Assembly (NCBI GenBank): GCA_025175895.1 | Contig: CM046003.1 | Span: forward strand, 95,121,172 to 95,185,171 | DNA length: 64,000 nt | DNA from: Wurfbainia villosa | Taxonomy: Eukaryota; Streptophyta; Magnoliopsida; Zingiberales; Zingiberaceae | Direction of reading: 5' to 3' | In this document: one piece after another, positions 45,727 to 56,239 of the stretch | How the letters are laid out: the number at the start of each line of letters is the position of its first letter | Numbering within the stretch: position 1 is the stretch's first letter | Program-made: the position numbers and the translations under genes | Notes under the pieces: model-generated | What the model was told of the DNA's origin: nothing | The model's database searches: none | What the model saw: the letters and a program-made list of their open reading frames with translations, nothing else

Positions 45727-45975
45727 ATCCAAATCTAACTTGAACCTAAATCCACTTAATCAAACTTAATTGAAAATCATCTCAACATAAAATTACTTGA
45801 ACCTAAATCCACTTAATCAACTTAATTGAAAATCATCTCAATATAAAATTACTTGAACCTAAATCCTAATTACTTGAACCAAAATCCACTTAATCAATTT
45901 AATTGAAAATCATCTCAACATAAAATCACTTAAACCTAAATCCACTTAATAAATTTAATTGGGAGTCATCTCACA
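45727..45975 (+). repeat. tandem repeats in SIRE-2 gag-pol spacer (about 60-bp unit, about 4 copies)
   Basis: Imperfect units contain ACTTGAACCTAAATCCACTT, then AATTGAAAATCATCTCAACA. They lie within the candidate intron, upstream of its branch-like site. Confidence 0.8.
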
Positions 45976-46097
45976 AAAAAACACATAAGTATAACATGCT
46001 TGATCATATAGACTCGGGTGAGATGACCTAGGTTTAACAACTTACAACCAATTTAAAAATAAAAATCTAACATCCAATCCAACCACCTTGTGTGTAG

Positions 46098-47558
46098 GAT
46101 CAATGGATGTTGGACAGTGGTTGCTCCCGACACATGACCGGGGATCAACTCAAATTCACAAAGCTTCGATTCAAACGACAAGGATCGGTAGCCTTTGGGA
46201 ATAACGGCAAGCTCAAAATCATCGGATCAGGTGATATCGAGCTTAACTCGAATTTTGTTATTAAAAATGTATTACTTGTAGAGAATTTTGAATATAACCT
46301 GCTTAGCGTAAGCCAATTGTGTGACAATAACTATAAGGTCGTATTTTTAGAAAATGAATGTGTAATTAAAACAAATGAAACAGCTAAAACAATACTCAAA
46401 GGAACTAGGACAAATAACATTTATACAATGAACTTAATCAAATCCTCAGCCAAATGTCTTATGACACAGGAAGAGGAATCATGGTTGTGGCACCGACGAC
46501 TCGGTCACTCGCACCCAAGACTCGTCCACAAGATGAGTCAGAGTGGCTTACCCAACCTCAACAACTTGGTTAATAAAATCTGTAATGCTTGTCAACAAGG
46601 AAAACAACCTAGGACACAACACAAGTTAACTAACCAAGAACGAACCTCAAGTGTACTTGAGCTCCTGCATATGGATCTATTCGATTCACATGGAGCCAAG
46701 TCACTCAATAAAAGTCAATATTGCTTAGTCATAATTGACGACTACTCCAGGTTTACCTGGGTTAGGTTCATCAAACATAAAAATGATACCCTAGATCAAT
46801 TAATCAATCTATTCAAATTAATCGAGAATCAAAAAGACCTTAAGGTTAAAAGACTTAGAAGCGATCATGGTGGTGAATTCGAAAATCAAAGGTTCACCGA
46901 CTTCTGTAACCTAAACGGATACCACCATGAATTCTCTTGCCCTAGGACCCCTCAACAAAATGGCCTAATGGAGCGGAAAAACCGAACTCTACAAGAAGCC
47001 GCTAGGACCATGTTAAACGAATATAACCTACCGATAGGTTTTAAGCGTTTAGCGGCTTGCTATGTCCAGAATAGGATCCTTATGGTAAAGAGGCACCTTA
47101 AGACCTCGTATGAGATTTATCACGATAAAATACCTAACATCAAGTACTTTAGGGTATTTGGGTGTAAGGTACATATTCTAAACACTAAGGATTACCTAGG
47201 GAAATTTACATCCAAAACCACGACCGAAATATTTCTAGGATACTCGACTACAAGCCGAGCTTATAGAGTATATAACCACGACACCCTTAGAGTCGAGGAG
47301 ACTATCAATGTAGTATTTGATGAAGGACACGAACCTACAAAACCCCCGACAACCCCAATTAGCGAGCCTACTCATACTAGACCTAACTCTGACCCTGAGA
47401 TCGAGTCTAATCCACATCAACCAACTTCTCTTGTCGACCAAGTGACAAGTGATCCGAGTCAAACTAGTGTTCAACCAAGTCACCCCATTGATCAAGCATT
47501 AGGTGACACAAACCCAACCCAATCTAGGATTGGACTAACCACCCTATCGATCAAGTGA
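46098..47558 (+). CDS. pol: SIRE-2 protease and integrase
   Basis: The frame is open from just after a TAG (46095-46097) to 47558. The protease motif is LDSGCSRHMTGD (46110). The zinc domain reads WHRRLGHSHPRLVHK, then CNACQQGKQ. The integrase core has Asp in LLHMDLFD, Asp in RSDHGGEFENQ and Glu in NGLMERKNRTLQEAARTM, so all catalytic residues are present. The conserved integrase end (VFGCKVHILNTKDYLGKF) and a Pro/Thr-rich linker follow. The frame shifts near 47540, so RT lies in the next frame. Its first ATG (46107) is internal to protease, hence translation probably depends on fusion to gag. Confidence 0.9.
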   Translation, partial: DQWMLDSGCSRHMTGDQLKFTKLRFKRQGSVAFGNNGKLKIIGSGDIELNSNFVIKNVLLVENFEYNLLSVSQLCDNNYKVVFLENECVIKTNETAKTILKGTRTNNIYTMNLIKSSAKCLMTQEEESWLWHRRLGHSHPRLVHKMSQSGLPNLNNLVNKICNACQQGKQPRTQHKLTNQERTSSVLELLHMDLFDSHGAKSLNKSQYCLVIIDDYSRFTWVRFIKHKNDTLDQLINLFKLIENQKDLKVKRLRSDHGGEFENQRFTDFCNLNGYHHEFSCPRTPQQNGLMERKNRTLQEAARTMLNEYNLPIGFKRLAACYVQNRILMVKRHLKTSYEIYHDKIPNIKYFRVFGCKVHILNTKDYLGKFTSKTTTEIFLGYSTTSRAYRVYNHDTLRVEETINVVFDEGHEPTKPPTTPISEPTHTRPNSDPEIESNPHQPTSLVDQVTSDPSQTSVQPSHPIDQALGDTNPTQSRIGLTTLSIK

Positions 47559-49152
47559 TAGGAGATCCTAATCTAGGAGTTCGAACTAGAGCATCCTATA
47601 GGAACCTTAGTCAAATTTCCTTAATTTCAAAGATAGAACCCAAATCAATTGAACAAGCTCTTCTTGATCCCGATTGGATTATTGAAATGCAAGAAGAGCT
47701 AGCTCAATTTACTAGGAATGAAGTGTGGGAATTAGTACCACCACCTAAAGACAAAACAACAATTGGAACAAGGTGGGTGTTTAGAAATAAGCTTGATGAT
47801 AAAGGTGAAGTAGTTAGAAACAAGGCTAGGTTAGTCGCCAAAGGGTTCAGTCAAGTCGAAGGCTTAGATTACGACGAAACCTATGCCCCAGTAGCTAGAC
47901 TCGAATCCATTCGAATGTTGCTAGCTTATGCCGCACATCGAGGATTTAAGCTATTTCAAATGGATGTTAAGTCGGCATTCCTAAATGGATACATTAAAGA
48001 AGAAGTTTATGTTAGCCAACCCCCCGGATTCGAAAATCTAGATAAACCCGACCATGTTCTAAAACTTAAGAAAGCTCTCTATGGACTTAAACAAGCTCCT
48101 CGAGCGGTACGAGACTTTCAATCCATCTCAAGTCAAAAGGGTTTAACCAAGGCTTAGTTGACCCAACTCTCTTCGTAAAAACCTTAGGTAAAGAAATATT
48201 CATAGCTCAAATTTACGTAGACGATATAATTTTTGGAACCTCTAACTCAGCCTTACTAAACGAAGTTCTGCTTCACTCATGGAAAGTGAGTTTGAAATGA
48301 ACTTAGAAGGCGTGTTAAGTTTCTTTTTAGGTCTACAAATTAAACAAACTAAGGATGGTATATACCTATATCAATAAAAATACACTAAGGAGTTAATTAA
48401 AAGATTTGGAATGCAAGACGCTAAGATAATAAACACCCCAATGGCGATTAATGTTAACATAGGAGAAGACCTAGAAAGTAAGTCCATTAACTTAAAGTAC
48501 TATAGGAGCGCGATAGGAAGTCTCCTATACTTAACTGCGAGTCGACCCGACATCCTATTCGCAGTAAGTATGTGCGCCAGGTTTCAAACCTGTGCTAAGG
48601 AGTCTCACCTAACCCTAGTTAAGCGTATCCTTAGATATCTTAAGGGTACACTTAACGTTGGTATTTGGTACCCTAGATCTACGGAGTTCGAACTAATCGG
48701 CTACTCCGATTCGGATTATGCCGGTAGTAAACTCGATAGAAAGAGCACGAGTGGTTGTTGTCAACTACTCGGCTCAAGTCTAGTGAGTTGGTGCAGTAGG
48801 AAGCAACATTGTGTTGCCTTATCTACCACCGAAGCCGAATACGTTGCGATGGGTGAGTGTGTAACTCAGCTTCTTTGGATGAAGCACACTCTCCGAGACT
48901 TTAGGTTGGACTTCACCAAAATTTTTGTAGACAACATAAGTTCGATAAATCTAACTAAGAACCCTATATGCCATTCAAGAACAAAGCATATAGAGGTAAA
49001 ACACCATTTCATTCGAGAACATGTAGCCAACGGCTCCATACAACTCGAATATGTTGACTCGAAGTCTAACCTAGCAGACATATTTACTAAACCACTACCC
49101 AAGCGAATTTAGTCTCTTGAGACGAAAATTAGGCATGTGCGTAATAGAATAG
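47540..49152 (+). pseudogene. pol: SIRE-2 reverse transcriptase and RNase H (frameshifted)
   Basis: RT is open from about 47540 to 48157 (TRWVFRNKLDDKG, QMDVKSAFLNGY, LYGLKQAPRA). It then loses frame near 48100, where a few bases are missing. Pieces in other frames to about 48400 include the catalytic YVDDIIFGTSN. A TAA is near 48377. RNase H is open at 48411-49112 (YLTASRPDILFAVSM, GYSDSDYAGSKLDRKS, STTEAEYVAMGEC, ADIFTKPLP). Another frame change follows before the final LRRKLGMCVIE, ending near 49152. No working RT is expected from this copy. Confidence 0.88.
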
Positions 49153-50041
49153 GTTTTGCAAATTATATTACTACTATTTCCTACTTTTTCATGAAACTAG
49201 CATAGGTCATACCTTAGATATCATGCACCTATAGATTTAAGGAGCCAATACATCTCACAACACATAGGACTAATGTGTTTGTGTACTTAGCCACGTAGAT
49301 GGGCGTGAGATGTTAGGACCTTACTCCTGGTTCCAGATGTAGAGCTAGTGCATCGCTATGAACCATGGAGTATAATCATACATACTAACCGACTCGACTC
49401 AGATCTGGTTGATCCTTCATATCAATCAAGCCAAATATGAGTCGAACATTTCATAGATGAGCTTATTTTCAATATACTATTTTAATAAAAAATGTGGAAC
49501 ATGCTTGGACTTTAAATTTAGCAATTATTTTGATTTCCACACACCTTACTCTTTTTTCGATATACTGCAAAAGGGGAGAAAAAGGCCAAAGTTAAGGGTC
49601 AAATTTTTTCAAATTTTTTGATAACTTAACTCTTACTTCATGTTTAAACCAAAAGTTAACTTTAGGTTTTGAGAACTTATTTAACTTTTGACAAAAGGCC
49701 AAGTTAAGAGAATTCTTAACTTATTTATGTCGTTAGTGTTTTACTTAAGGGGGAGAAAGGGCTTAACTAAAACGTTTTACTAAAGCTAATTTTAAAACGT
49801 TTTACTAAAGCTAATTTTAAGTAATGTTAATTACTTAAAGCAACCCTCAAGGGGGAGGATTAAGGTCTTTCTTCAAAGACTCACCCTCGGTCAAGGGGGA
49901 GGTTTCCTCAAGGGGGATTACTTGAAGAAAATCCTTACTACTCCAACTTAATCTTCATTTTTTTTCTCTCATGCACATTATTATTCTTCATGCTTGCTTA
50001 ACTTTGTATGTGGGTTTGCCATAAATCAAAAAGGGGGAGAT
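49153..50041 (+). other. SIRE-2 non-coding 3' region and polypurine tract
   Basis: No ORF is supported. It contains a small tandem duplication (AAAACGTTTTACTAAAGCTA, 49768-49818) and several AGGGGGAG tracts (about 49747, 49851, 49897 and 49912). The terminal polypurine tract AAAAAGGGGGAGA is at 50028-50040. Confidence 0.8.
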
Positions 50042-51067
50042 TGTTGGTGCAGTGGGCACCTAAGTCGAACCTATGTTTTGATTATAGCAAACGATACAAA
50101 GTTAAGCTTATATTGTTATCTCACGAGCTAAATCAAGTGTGCAGAAAAGTCTCAATGCTGGAGCTGAAGGCTAGCGACACCCGGAGGAAGCCGCGGTGGT
50201 CGGGCGACACTCGAGTTATTTCGGAGTTAGCCGAAGGAATCGAGTGGAAGACCGTAAGGAATAGCGTCTAGTAAGTATCGAGGTTAGCTCGTGTGTGCAA
50301 GCGTAAGTGAGGTCGTGTCCTTTGTGCGGGGGACGCCTTAGGCGACGATCAACCCAAGACTTCCCATGGAAGGTCTATGTTGAGATCGGACGGCAAGTGG
50401 CCCGCTGAATTCACTTGTATTTTGAGCTAAACTCCTTTTTAGTCTTCAGCGTGCTGGCGATTCAACCGGCCAGTTCAACCGGTGGTCAAAAATCAGCCTC
50501 GAGGAGTCAAGCTTTATCACCATTTTTCAATGAGTTTTGTGCCCATTTGTGATTGGTTGAAGACCCATTCGTTGAGGGGCTTAAAGGCTATAAAAGGAGG
50601 GCCAAACCTAGGGTTTTTCATCAAAAGCTTCCAAGTGCTTCCGATCACGCTCCGACTCTCGACATCCCTACGAAGCTGAGACGACGACTAAAGCTTCAAC
50701 CTCCAATCCTTGAAGTCGTCGGTATAATCTTTAATTTTGTATAAGTTGTCTTTATTTTCAAGCTTTAAATCATATCAAGGAGAGGGGAACTGTCCCTCTA
50801 CCTTGAATCTTTATTGAGTTTTTGTATTCGCTTAACTCCTATCTCTATCGAGAAGGAGTTCGTTTAATATTTGCCCTCCGTGCGTGGTCAAGGACCATTA
50901 GGGCCTTGGAGTAGTAGTCGTAGGCTACGAACCAAGTAAAAACCCCTCGTGTTTTATTTATTTATTGCTATCTTTCCGTTGCTTACTGCGCAATTCAACG
51001 ACGATTACGAAAAGTTTTTTCTTATCGCTATTCACCCCCCCCCTCTAGCGCTCAAATCGATCCAACA
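50042..51067 (+). repeat. SIRE-2 3' LTR (1026 bp)
   Basis: This is a copy of 42458-43541 with the same ends. The TATA box is at 50589-50596, and the C-tract plus CTCTAGCGC module is near 51035. It is shorter mainly because the GGCGATTCAACC array has fewer units. GAAAG follows. Confidence 0.93.
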
Positions 51068-51535
51068 GAAAGATTTCATTCAAATGAAAAAAGAGGCGAA
51101 CGCTGAATTTCGACGGTGGCATTCGCAGACAGAGACTCAATATTGTTTCCAAAATGAGAACGAGAGCTATGAGTCACCATGTAAATTTTATCTAGAACCA
51201 AGTCCCCACTTAGAAGCCTTGCAAGATGAAGTTACTAGGGAATGAAAGGAGCATAGTCAACAATTCACGGAGTTTATGCGACAAAATCTGGTAGATGAAG
51301 AAACCCAATGGCTAGAAGGTGGCTTTGATGACTGGATTACACCTAATATGGCAGAGACTCACTTTGAGCGAATGAATGAGGGAGACATAGATGACATAGG
51401 AAGTAAAGTAGGACAATCCATTCAATCACTACTAGAAGGAGAACTTGAGGATTATATAATTGATACTTTAATCAAGGAGTGCATTGCTTCAATCAAAACA
51501 CCTCCTAACCTCGAGGGTCTAGAAGAGCCTGCTTA
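51068..51535 (+). pseudogene. Athila-2 gag C-terminal continuation
   Basis: From the target duplication on, the reading frame left at 42457 continues (FIQMKKEANAEFRRWHSQ), consistent with the C-terminal gag helix. One stop is at about 51243. A further acidic stretch (DDWITPNMAETHFERMNEGD) ends with a stop at 51533. I do not recognise this last part; it is specific to this element in the window. Confidence 0.5.
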
Positions 51536-51577
51536 ACCCTCACCAAAACTTTAGTTACCAATAACGAAGCTCATCTA

Positions 51578-51883
51578 GTGATTTGTGATGATAAAATTTC
51601 ATTCGACCTAATAGCATCTACTAATCAATCTTTTGGTGAGAATATTTGTGGTGAGTTACATTATTTACAGCATATGGATGAAACAGAATATCATGATCAA
51701 ACGCTTGATGATTCTTTAAAGATAAGCATGTTCGCTCTCGAACCAAGGAAGGCAGCCAATAAATATCTTGCCCCTCCACGAGCAAGATTTAAGAGATATG
51801 GTGATAAGGGACCACAAGGGAGGAGGCATAAGGTGAGCAAATATCTTGCTCCCCCACGAGCAAGATTCAAACACCTCGAATGA
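51578..51883 (+). CDS. unrecognised 101-codon frame in Athila-2 with duplicated KYLAPPRARFK
   Basis: The frame starts MICDDKISFDLIAS. Its C-terminal third is a tandem duplication ending KYLAPPRARFK twice (about 51758-51880). The DNA of each unit includes an inverted repeat, CTTGCTC...GAGCAAG in the second. I cannot assign a function. The frame may be chance coding within element sequence. Confidence 0.3.
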   Translation: MICDDKISFDLIASTNQSFGENICGELHYLQHMDETEYHDQTLDDSLKISMFALEPRKAANKYLAPPRARFKRYGDKGPQGRRHKVSKYLAPPRARFKHLE

Positions 51884-52356
51884 AACATAGGAATAAGGTC
51901 GAGCTAAAAGACCTTAAACAAAGCACTTCTTGAGAGGCAACCCAAGTTTAGTTTTTAAGTTTTCCTTTGATTGTATTGCATGCATTTAGTTAATTTGAGC
52001 TTTGATTTCCATTTCGGTTAGCATTAGGACTAGAAGAGAACTTTGCTAGGTAAAAATAAAATCCATATTACACTAAGTTATGAGAAAATCTGACTATGCA
52101 AAAAGGGGGGGAAAAGGGGACACATGGCCTACCTGTGTGTTTTCCCACGGTCATGCCCGACCAACCCGAGGCGCACACGGCCTGGCCTTGTGTTTTCACA
52201 CGGTCGTGTCGCGCAAGGGTTAAGTAGGGCAAGCCGTGTGTTTTCGCCCCATTTGCGCCGTGTGCTTCGATTTTTCTTGCCTAGCCATGTGGATCCTTCT
52301 TCCCCACCACCTAGAAGCTTTTCCAACCTTCAAGGAAGCCAAAAGAAGCAAGGATG
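51884..52356 (+). promoter_or_regulatory. Athila-2 region upstream of ORF-1 with LTR-like motifs
   Basis: CTTCTTGAGAGGCAACCCAA (about 51925) is a sequence typically found just after pol in Athila/Tat elements, although pol is absent here. From 52118 to 52262 lies a block with CACACGGCC, CACACGGTCGTGTCG and GCCGTGTGTTTTC, the motif of this element's own U3. ORF-1 follows. It may be a duplicated U3 segment acting as an internal promoter. Confidence 0.4.
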
Positions 52357-53891
52357 AGGAGGACCAAGTGAGTAGCATCTCGATCTGGTGCTTCGGAGCG
52401 ACGAGAAAAGAGAACCAACACCCCACAAGCTCCGGAGGAAGGTAACGCTCTTCCAACCCTTCTTTTGCAACAATGAACATAGGGATAGATATAACATGCT
52501 TTCTACTTGCAAACTCACTGCAACTAGGTATCTTGATGAAGATTTACTAGAGTCCTTAGGGTTGTTGGGTGACATTCAAGCCATATTTGTAAAAATGGGG
52601 TGGGAAAAGATAATGAGAATAAGACACACAACCTACCTTAGGACAGTTTTAAAATTTTTGAGTTCCTTAGAAGCGGAAATTTTAACGGGTAGAGAGAGCA
52701 AAGAGGGTAGGATCACCTTTAGAATATTTAACATTGAGCATGACCCTTCACCAATGGAATTCATGCTTTGGCCTGCCGAGTGGGGGAGAGAGAAGAACCC
52801 CTATTAGGTTTAACTCTCAGATATTTTGAACCGAATTGATAGGGGAGCACGCTTACGACCCTTCTAGGGCCAAAGCGTCGCGCCTCCAAAACTCTATTTT
52901 TTGATACCTCCACCGCATCATGGCCAGTACTATATTTGGTCATGGGGAGAGTGACGGTGTAGTAAGAGCTAGCGAGCTGCTTTGCCTCTGGGACATGCTA
53001 TAAGAAAGGAGTAGCATCGATGTAGGGTCCCACTTCATCAGACACTTAGTGAAGATAGGCAAAGCAGCAAGAGGAGAGATTAATGTGGGAGGCCTACTTA
53101 CCCACATTTGCCATAGGATGGGGTACAATTACACTGTATTAGAGAGTATAAAGGGGAGCCCTAGGATCAACCTAGGAGTGCGTATGGCGATGAAGATGAT
53201 TGTAAGAGAGGGACACTCCTTATGCTTTGTAAGGAAAAACCTAACGGCCCATAGGCTCCTCGACCCTGATCGTACCACCATCACCACACGTGCCAACTTG
53301 CGCTTGGACCTGATAGTGGAGTCCCCTCCATATGAGGGACCATCCACATCAGCGCCCATATCTCCCCCTTTGCATCACTCTCCCTCCAGTCCACACATGC
53401 ATAGGAGCCCACCTAGTCCACGTCGACATGAGCCTGCACTTGCACCACCACCTTTTTCTACTTTTAAGAAAGATGCAGGTACGTCGGCCTATTATTTCTC
53501 AGAGTTCCATTCGCGCCTCGACGACATATACGCCGAGCAGCAGACACAGAGGCAGTGATGGGAGGAGCAGAGCGCCTACACGTAGGGGGAGTTCCAGGGC
53601 TTCCGGGAGCACTTCCAGCGGGCTGAGGAGTTCTACAACGAGGTCCTCATCTACTTCCAGGGGGAGGTTGCCCGTCGCCAGGATGAGGCCGTCTACCGCC
53701 AGGAGATGCGACAGCACATGCATGCCCAGCAAGCATAGTGGGCTAGGGAGGAGGAGCACTGAGCAGCCGATGCATCCACCAGTTCTCAGATCGACCACAT
53801 GTACATGTTGCATCAACGGCTCAGTGGCAGGTTCTCCCAGGATCCCAAGATTTCGAGGCTTCCAGACTTTCCACCTCGTCCACCATACTAG
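52357..53891 (+). pseudogene. Athila-2 ATHILA ORF-1 (env-like) protein, broken
   Basis: The N-terminal part, 52388-52807, has TATRYLDEDLLESLGLLGDI, FLSSLEAEIL and ITFRIFNIEHD. The middle, 52860-53048, is split by stops (MASTIFGHGESDGVVRASEL). The frame 53049-53558 has LVKIGKAARGEINVGGLLTH, then a Pro/His-rich linker and FSEFHSRLDDIY. A helical tail (FREHFQRAEEFYNEV, QDEAVYRQEMRQHMHAQ) continues in the same frame to 53891 through several stops that look like C-to-T changes (TAG, TGA). The order of segments matches Athila-1 ORF-1. The function of the family is unknown. Confidence 0.7.
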
Positions 53892-54868
53892 AGGTATACT
53901 TTCATTTAAGTCTGGGGGGGCCCAAATTTTATTTTATTTCTAGCAGTAGTTTCTTTCCTGATATTTGCATTATTGTTAGCATTCATTTATTCATGCATAG
54001 GTTGTTGAGTTTCTTTCAGTACTTAGTTTTTGTTATCTGTAAAGCTGCCTCAGTAATATTTTTGTTAAAAGTCTTCTTCATGAGTTGTTTCCATGAGTAG
54101 TGTAACTTTGTTTACCTTGTCATATTTTATTTTATTGGCTATGAATGAATATTCTAGACCTACACCGGTTAGCTTCTATTTTTACACCTACACATTTCGA
54201 ACATTCTGAAAGAGAGAGTCTAGTACATACCTAGTTATGATTCATCTTAGTAGTTTAGTACTTTGGAATCCACATGTGACTCTAAGACTGTCATTTTAGT
54301 TACTGAAGATTGTCGGATTGTGTAAGCTCATTCAGAAAAATCAAAATCCCAGTGAGCCGAAAAATAAAAGAGAGAAAGGAAAAGAAATAAAAGAGAGAGA
54401 GAAAAAAAATGAAAAAAAAAAGAAAAGAAAAAAAAAAGAGAGATTATGAGGGATAAAAAATAGTTGTCGTGGGTGGAAATGACTATGTGCCCCTTTGAGA
54501 TCGAGTTAGGTTACTGGGGAAACACCTATCAATTTCTCTCAATACCAAGCACACCTTTGAGACTTTGTGCTATATGTAGGGAACGACCCTCGCTTTGGGC
54601 AGGTAAGTGCCTAAGAGCCGGAGATCTTAGGAAAGCTATAGAATGACGACTTAACTCACCATGGAACGAGTATCCCCTAAGAATGATTCGCTTAGCACGA
54701 GCACAAGGAGCTAACTTAGTGAATTTCTAGAATATATTTATTTTGCTTTGATTGCAAATACCACTTGATAAATTTAGTTAACATGCTAAGTATAGAATAA
54801 TATCCTTTTAAAATTTCATGGCACTGAGATTTGCTTGAGGACAAGCAAAGATTTAAGTCTGGGGAAAG
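53892..54868 (+). other. Athila-2 non-coding 3' region
   Basis: A first G-rich tract, AAGTCTGGGGGGGCCC, follows ORF-1 (53910-53925). A purine run at 54359-54450 (A/G almost without interruption on the plus strand) comes next. At 54488-54640 are CCTTTGAGA, GGTTACTGGGGAAACACC and GCAGGTAAGTGCC motifs like those of Athila-1. CTTGAGGACAAGCAAAG and the polypurine tract GGGGAAAG (54861-54868) end it. No gene was seen. Confidence 0.65.
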
Positions 54869-56239
54869 TGATGTGAGCAAAATATATAGGGTTTTAGGAG
54901 TAATTTTCGCTCACATCTCATTACATTTTATGTTAGTTTCATGCATATGTCACTTTATTTTGCATGCATTTCCTATTTTCTGGTTCGGAGACCTGCTCTT
55001 TGTACTTTTATGTGCAGGATAACATTTCATGGGAAAAAGGCACACTTTCGGAGCAAAAGAATGACATTTTGCAACTAGACATAGAAGGGGACATGGCCAG
55101 GGCATGTGGCTACACACAGCCGTGTCCTATGGGCGAGATCAGCCACCCCAGGGCCACACACAGCCAGACCATGTGGAAACACACGGTCGTGTGGCGGCCG
55201 AGCAGATTGACACGGGTAGGGTTTTTTCCAAATTTTGCAGCGATCCGATGTGATGTCTATATAAGGATAACTCTGCTCAAACCCTAGGGGGAGGCACGAT
55301 GGCTGGGATGGCACACCGAAGCCCTAAAAAGCTTCGGGAACTCGCAACGGGGAGGACAAACACCGTCGGAGATCCAAGTTCTACACTTCAACGCCAGAGA
55401 GAAAGCCACATTGGCATTGTAAACTCTAGTTCTCGATCTTTATTTACTATTGATTCGAACATGAACATGCCTTGTGATTTTCCTCTCCTATCTATGGAGT
55501 AGTTTCTTCGATTCTAGGATTAGGGAGTAGCTTGTGTGCATATGACATGTTGCTTTAAATTGAATTCTGTTATTGAGTTTGAATTTGCATTTGGGATTTG
55601 TTTATACCGATATCTATGTGTGTTTGGTTTTCTACCTGTTGTGCTTAGGCGATACGAGGGGTGACAACCCTCATATCTAAGATTTAGGGGATTTATACAA
55701 GGAACCTAGGGGTTAGCCTGATCTCCTGTAACCATGGGTAGAAGAATGCGATAGAACTGGAAACGGTTCATCGCAGGGATTGATTCGGCATCCTCATACC
55801 GCCTATCTCGTCCTTGTAAGGCAGAGATAGCTCCCGATAGATGTGGTGGCTCATCGGGAGAGTGTATGATGTCCCTTCCACAAGACCATAGTTAGACGTT
55901 TAGACAACACCCAGTTGATAACATGTTTTGCGACACACAAGCGAAACCAAAGTCCTAGAATCCCTTTAAAAGATCTCACAGGAAGCTCCTTTCTTCCTCC
56001 GTGTGACACCGTACTAGAGTTTAGTCCACCGACAACCCTCACAATCGTAACTTTTAGATTGACTTCCAAACAATAACATCCACTGAATAAATCGGTACTC
56101 GAATCTCAGTCCATGTGGGATCGATAATCTTTTTATTACTTGACGACATCCGTGCACTTGCGGGCGTTGAGCATGAGCGCGCGCTTCGAGTCCTCGATGG
56201 TATCCATCACGATATTTGAGATCGCGTTCGTGTGCATCA
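54869..56239 (+). repeat. Athila-2 3' LTR (1371 bp)
   Basis: It has the same length and modules as 40652-42022: ACACGGTCGTGT-type motifs (55095-55200), TATATAAG at 55258-55265, and end GTGCATCA. TCTAG follows directly. Confidence 0.92.

Larger units (their letters stand above)
44864..46097 (+). other. putative gag-pol intron of SIRE-2 (hypothesis)
   Basis: The donor AAG|GTGAGT at 44863/44864 fits the plant consensus closely. The acceptor TTGTGTGTAG|G is at 46097/46098, with a CTAAC branch-like site at 46067-46071, about 27 nt upstream. The interval is AT-rich, like plant introns. Both junctions lie between codons, so splicing would join gag to protease in frame and remove the gag stop, the repeats and the TAG before protease. 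Without splicing the pol frame has no obvious way to be translated. Confidence 0.5.
42458..51067 (+). mobile_element. SIRE-2: full-length Ty1/copia element, SIRE/Maximus lineage
   Basis: LTRs 42458-43541 and 50042-51067 start TGTTGGTGCAGTGGGC and end CCAACA. The duplication GAAAG is at 42453-42457 and 51068-51072. It has a primer site, gag, a 0.7-kb spacer, protease-integrase, RT-RNase H, 3' non-coding region and polypurine tract. Codon use and sequence differ clearly from SIRE-1, so this is a separate family. Stops and frameshifts in gag, integrase-RT and RNase H make it defective. It sits inside the gag remnant of Athila-2. Confidence 0.95.
40652..56239 (+). mobile_element. Athila-2: pol-less Athila-like element containing SIRE-2
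   Basis: LTRs 40652-42022 and 54869-56239 are both 1371 bp and start TGATGTGAGC. The duplication TCTAG is at 40647-40651 and 56240-56244. Without SIRE-2 the element is about 7.0 kb. The interior has a decayed Asp-type primer site, a gag lacking its capsid part, and a short sequence resembling what follows pol in such elements. Then come ATHILA ORF-1, a purine tract and the polypurine tract. No RT or integrase of Ty3 type is present. Its insertion site is the composite TR-GAG LTR. Confidence 0.9.
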
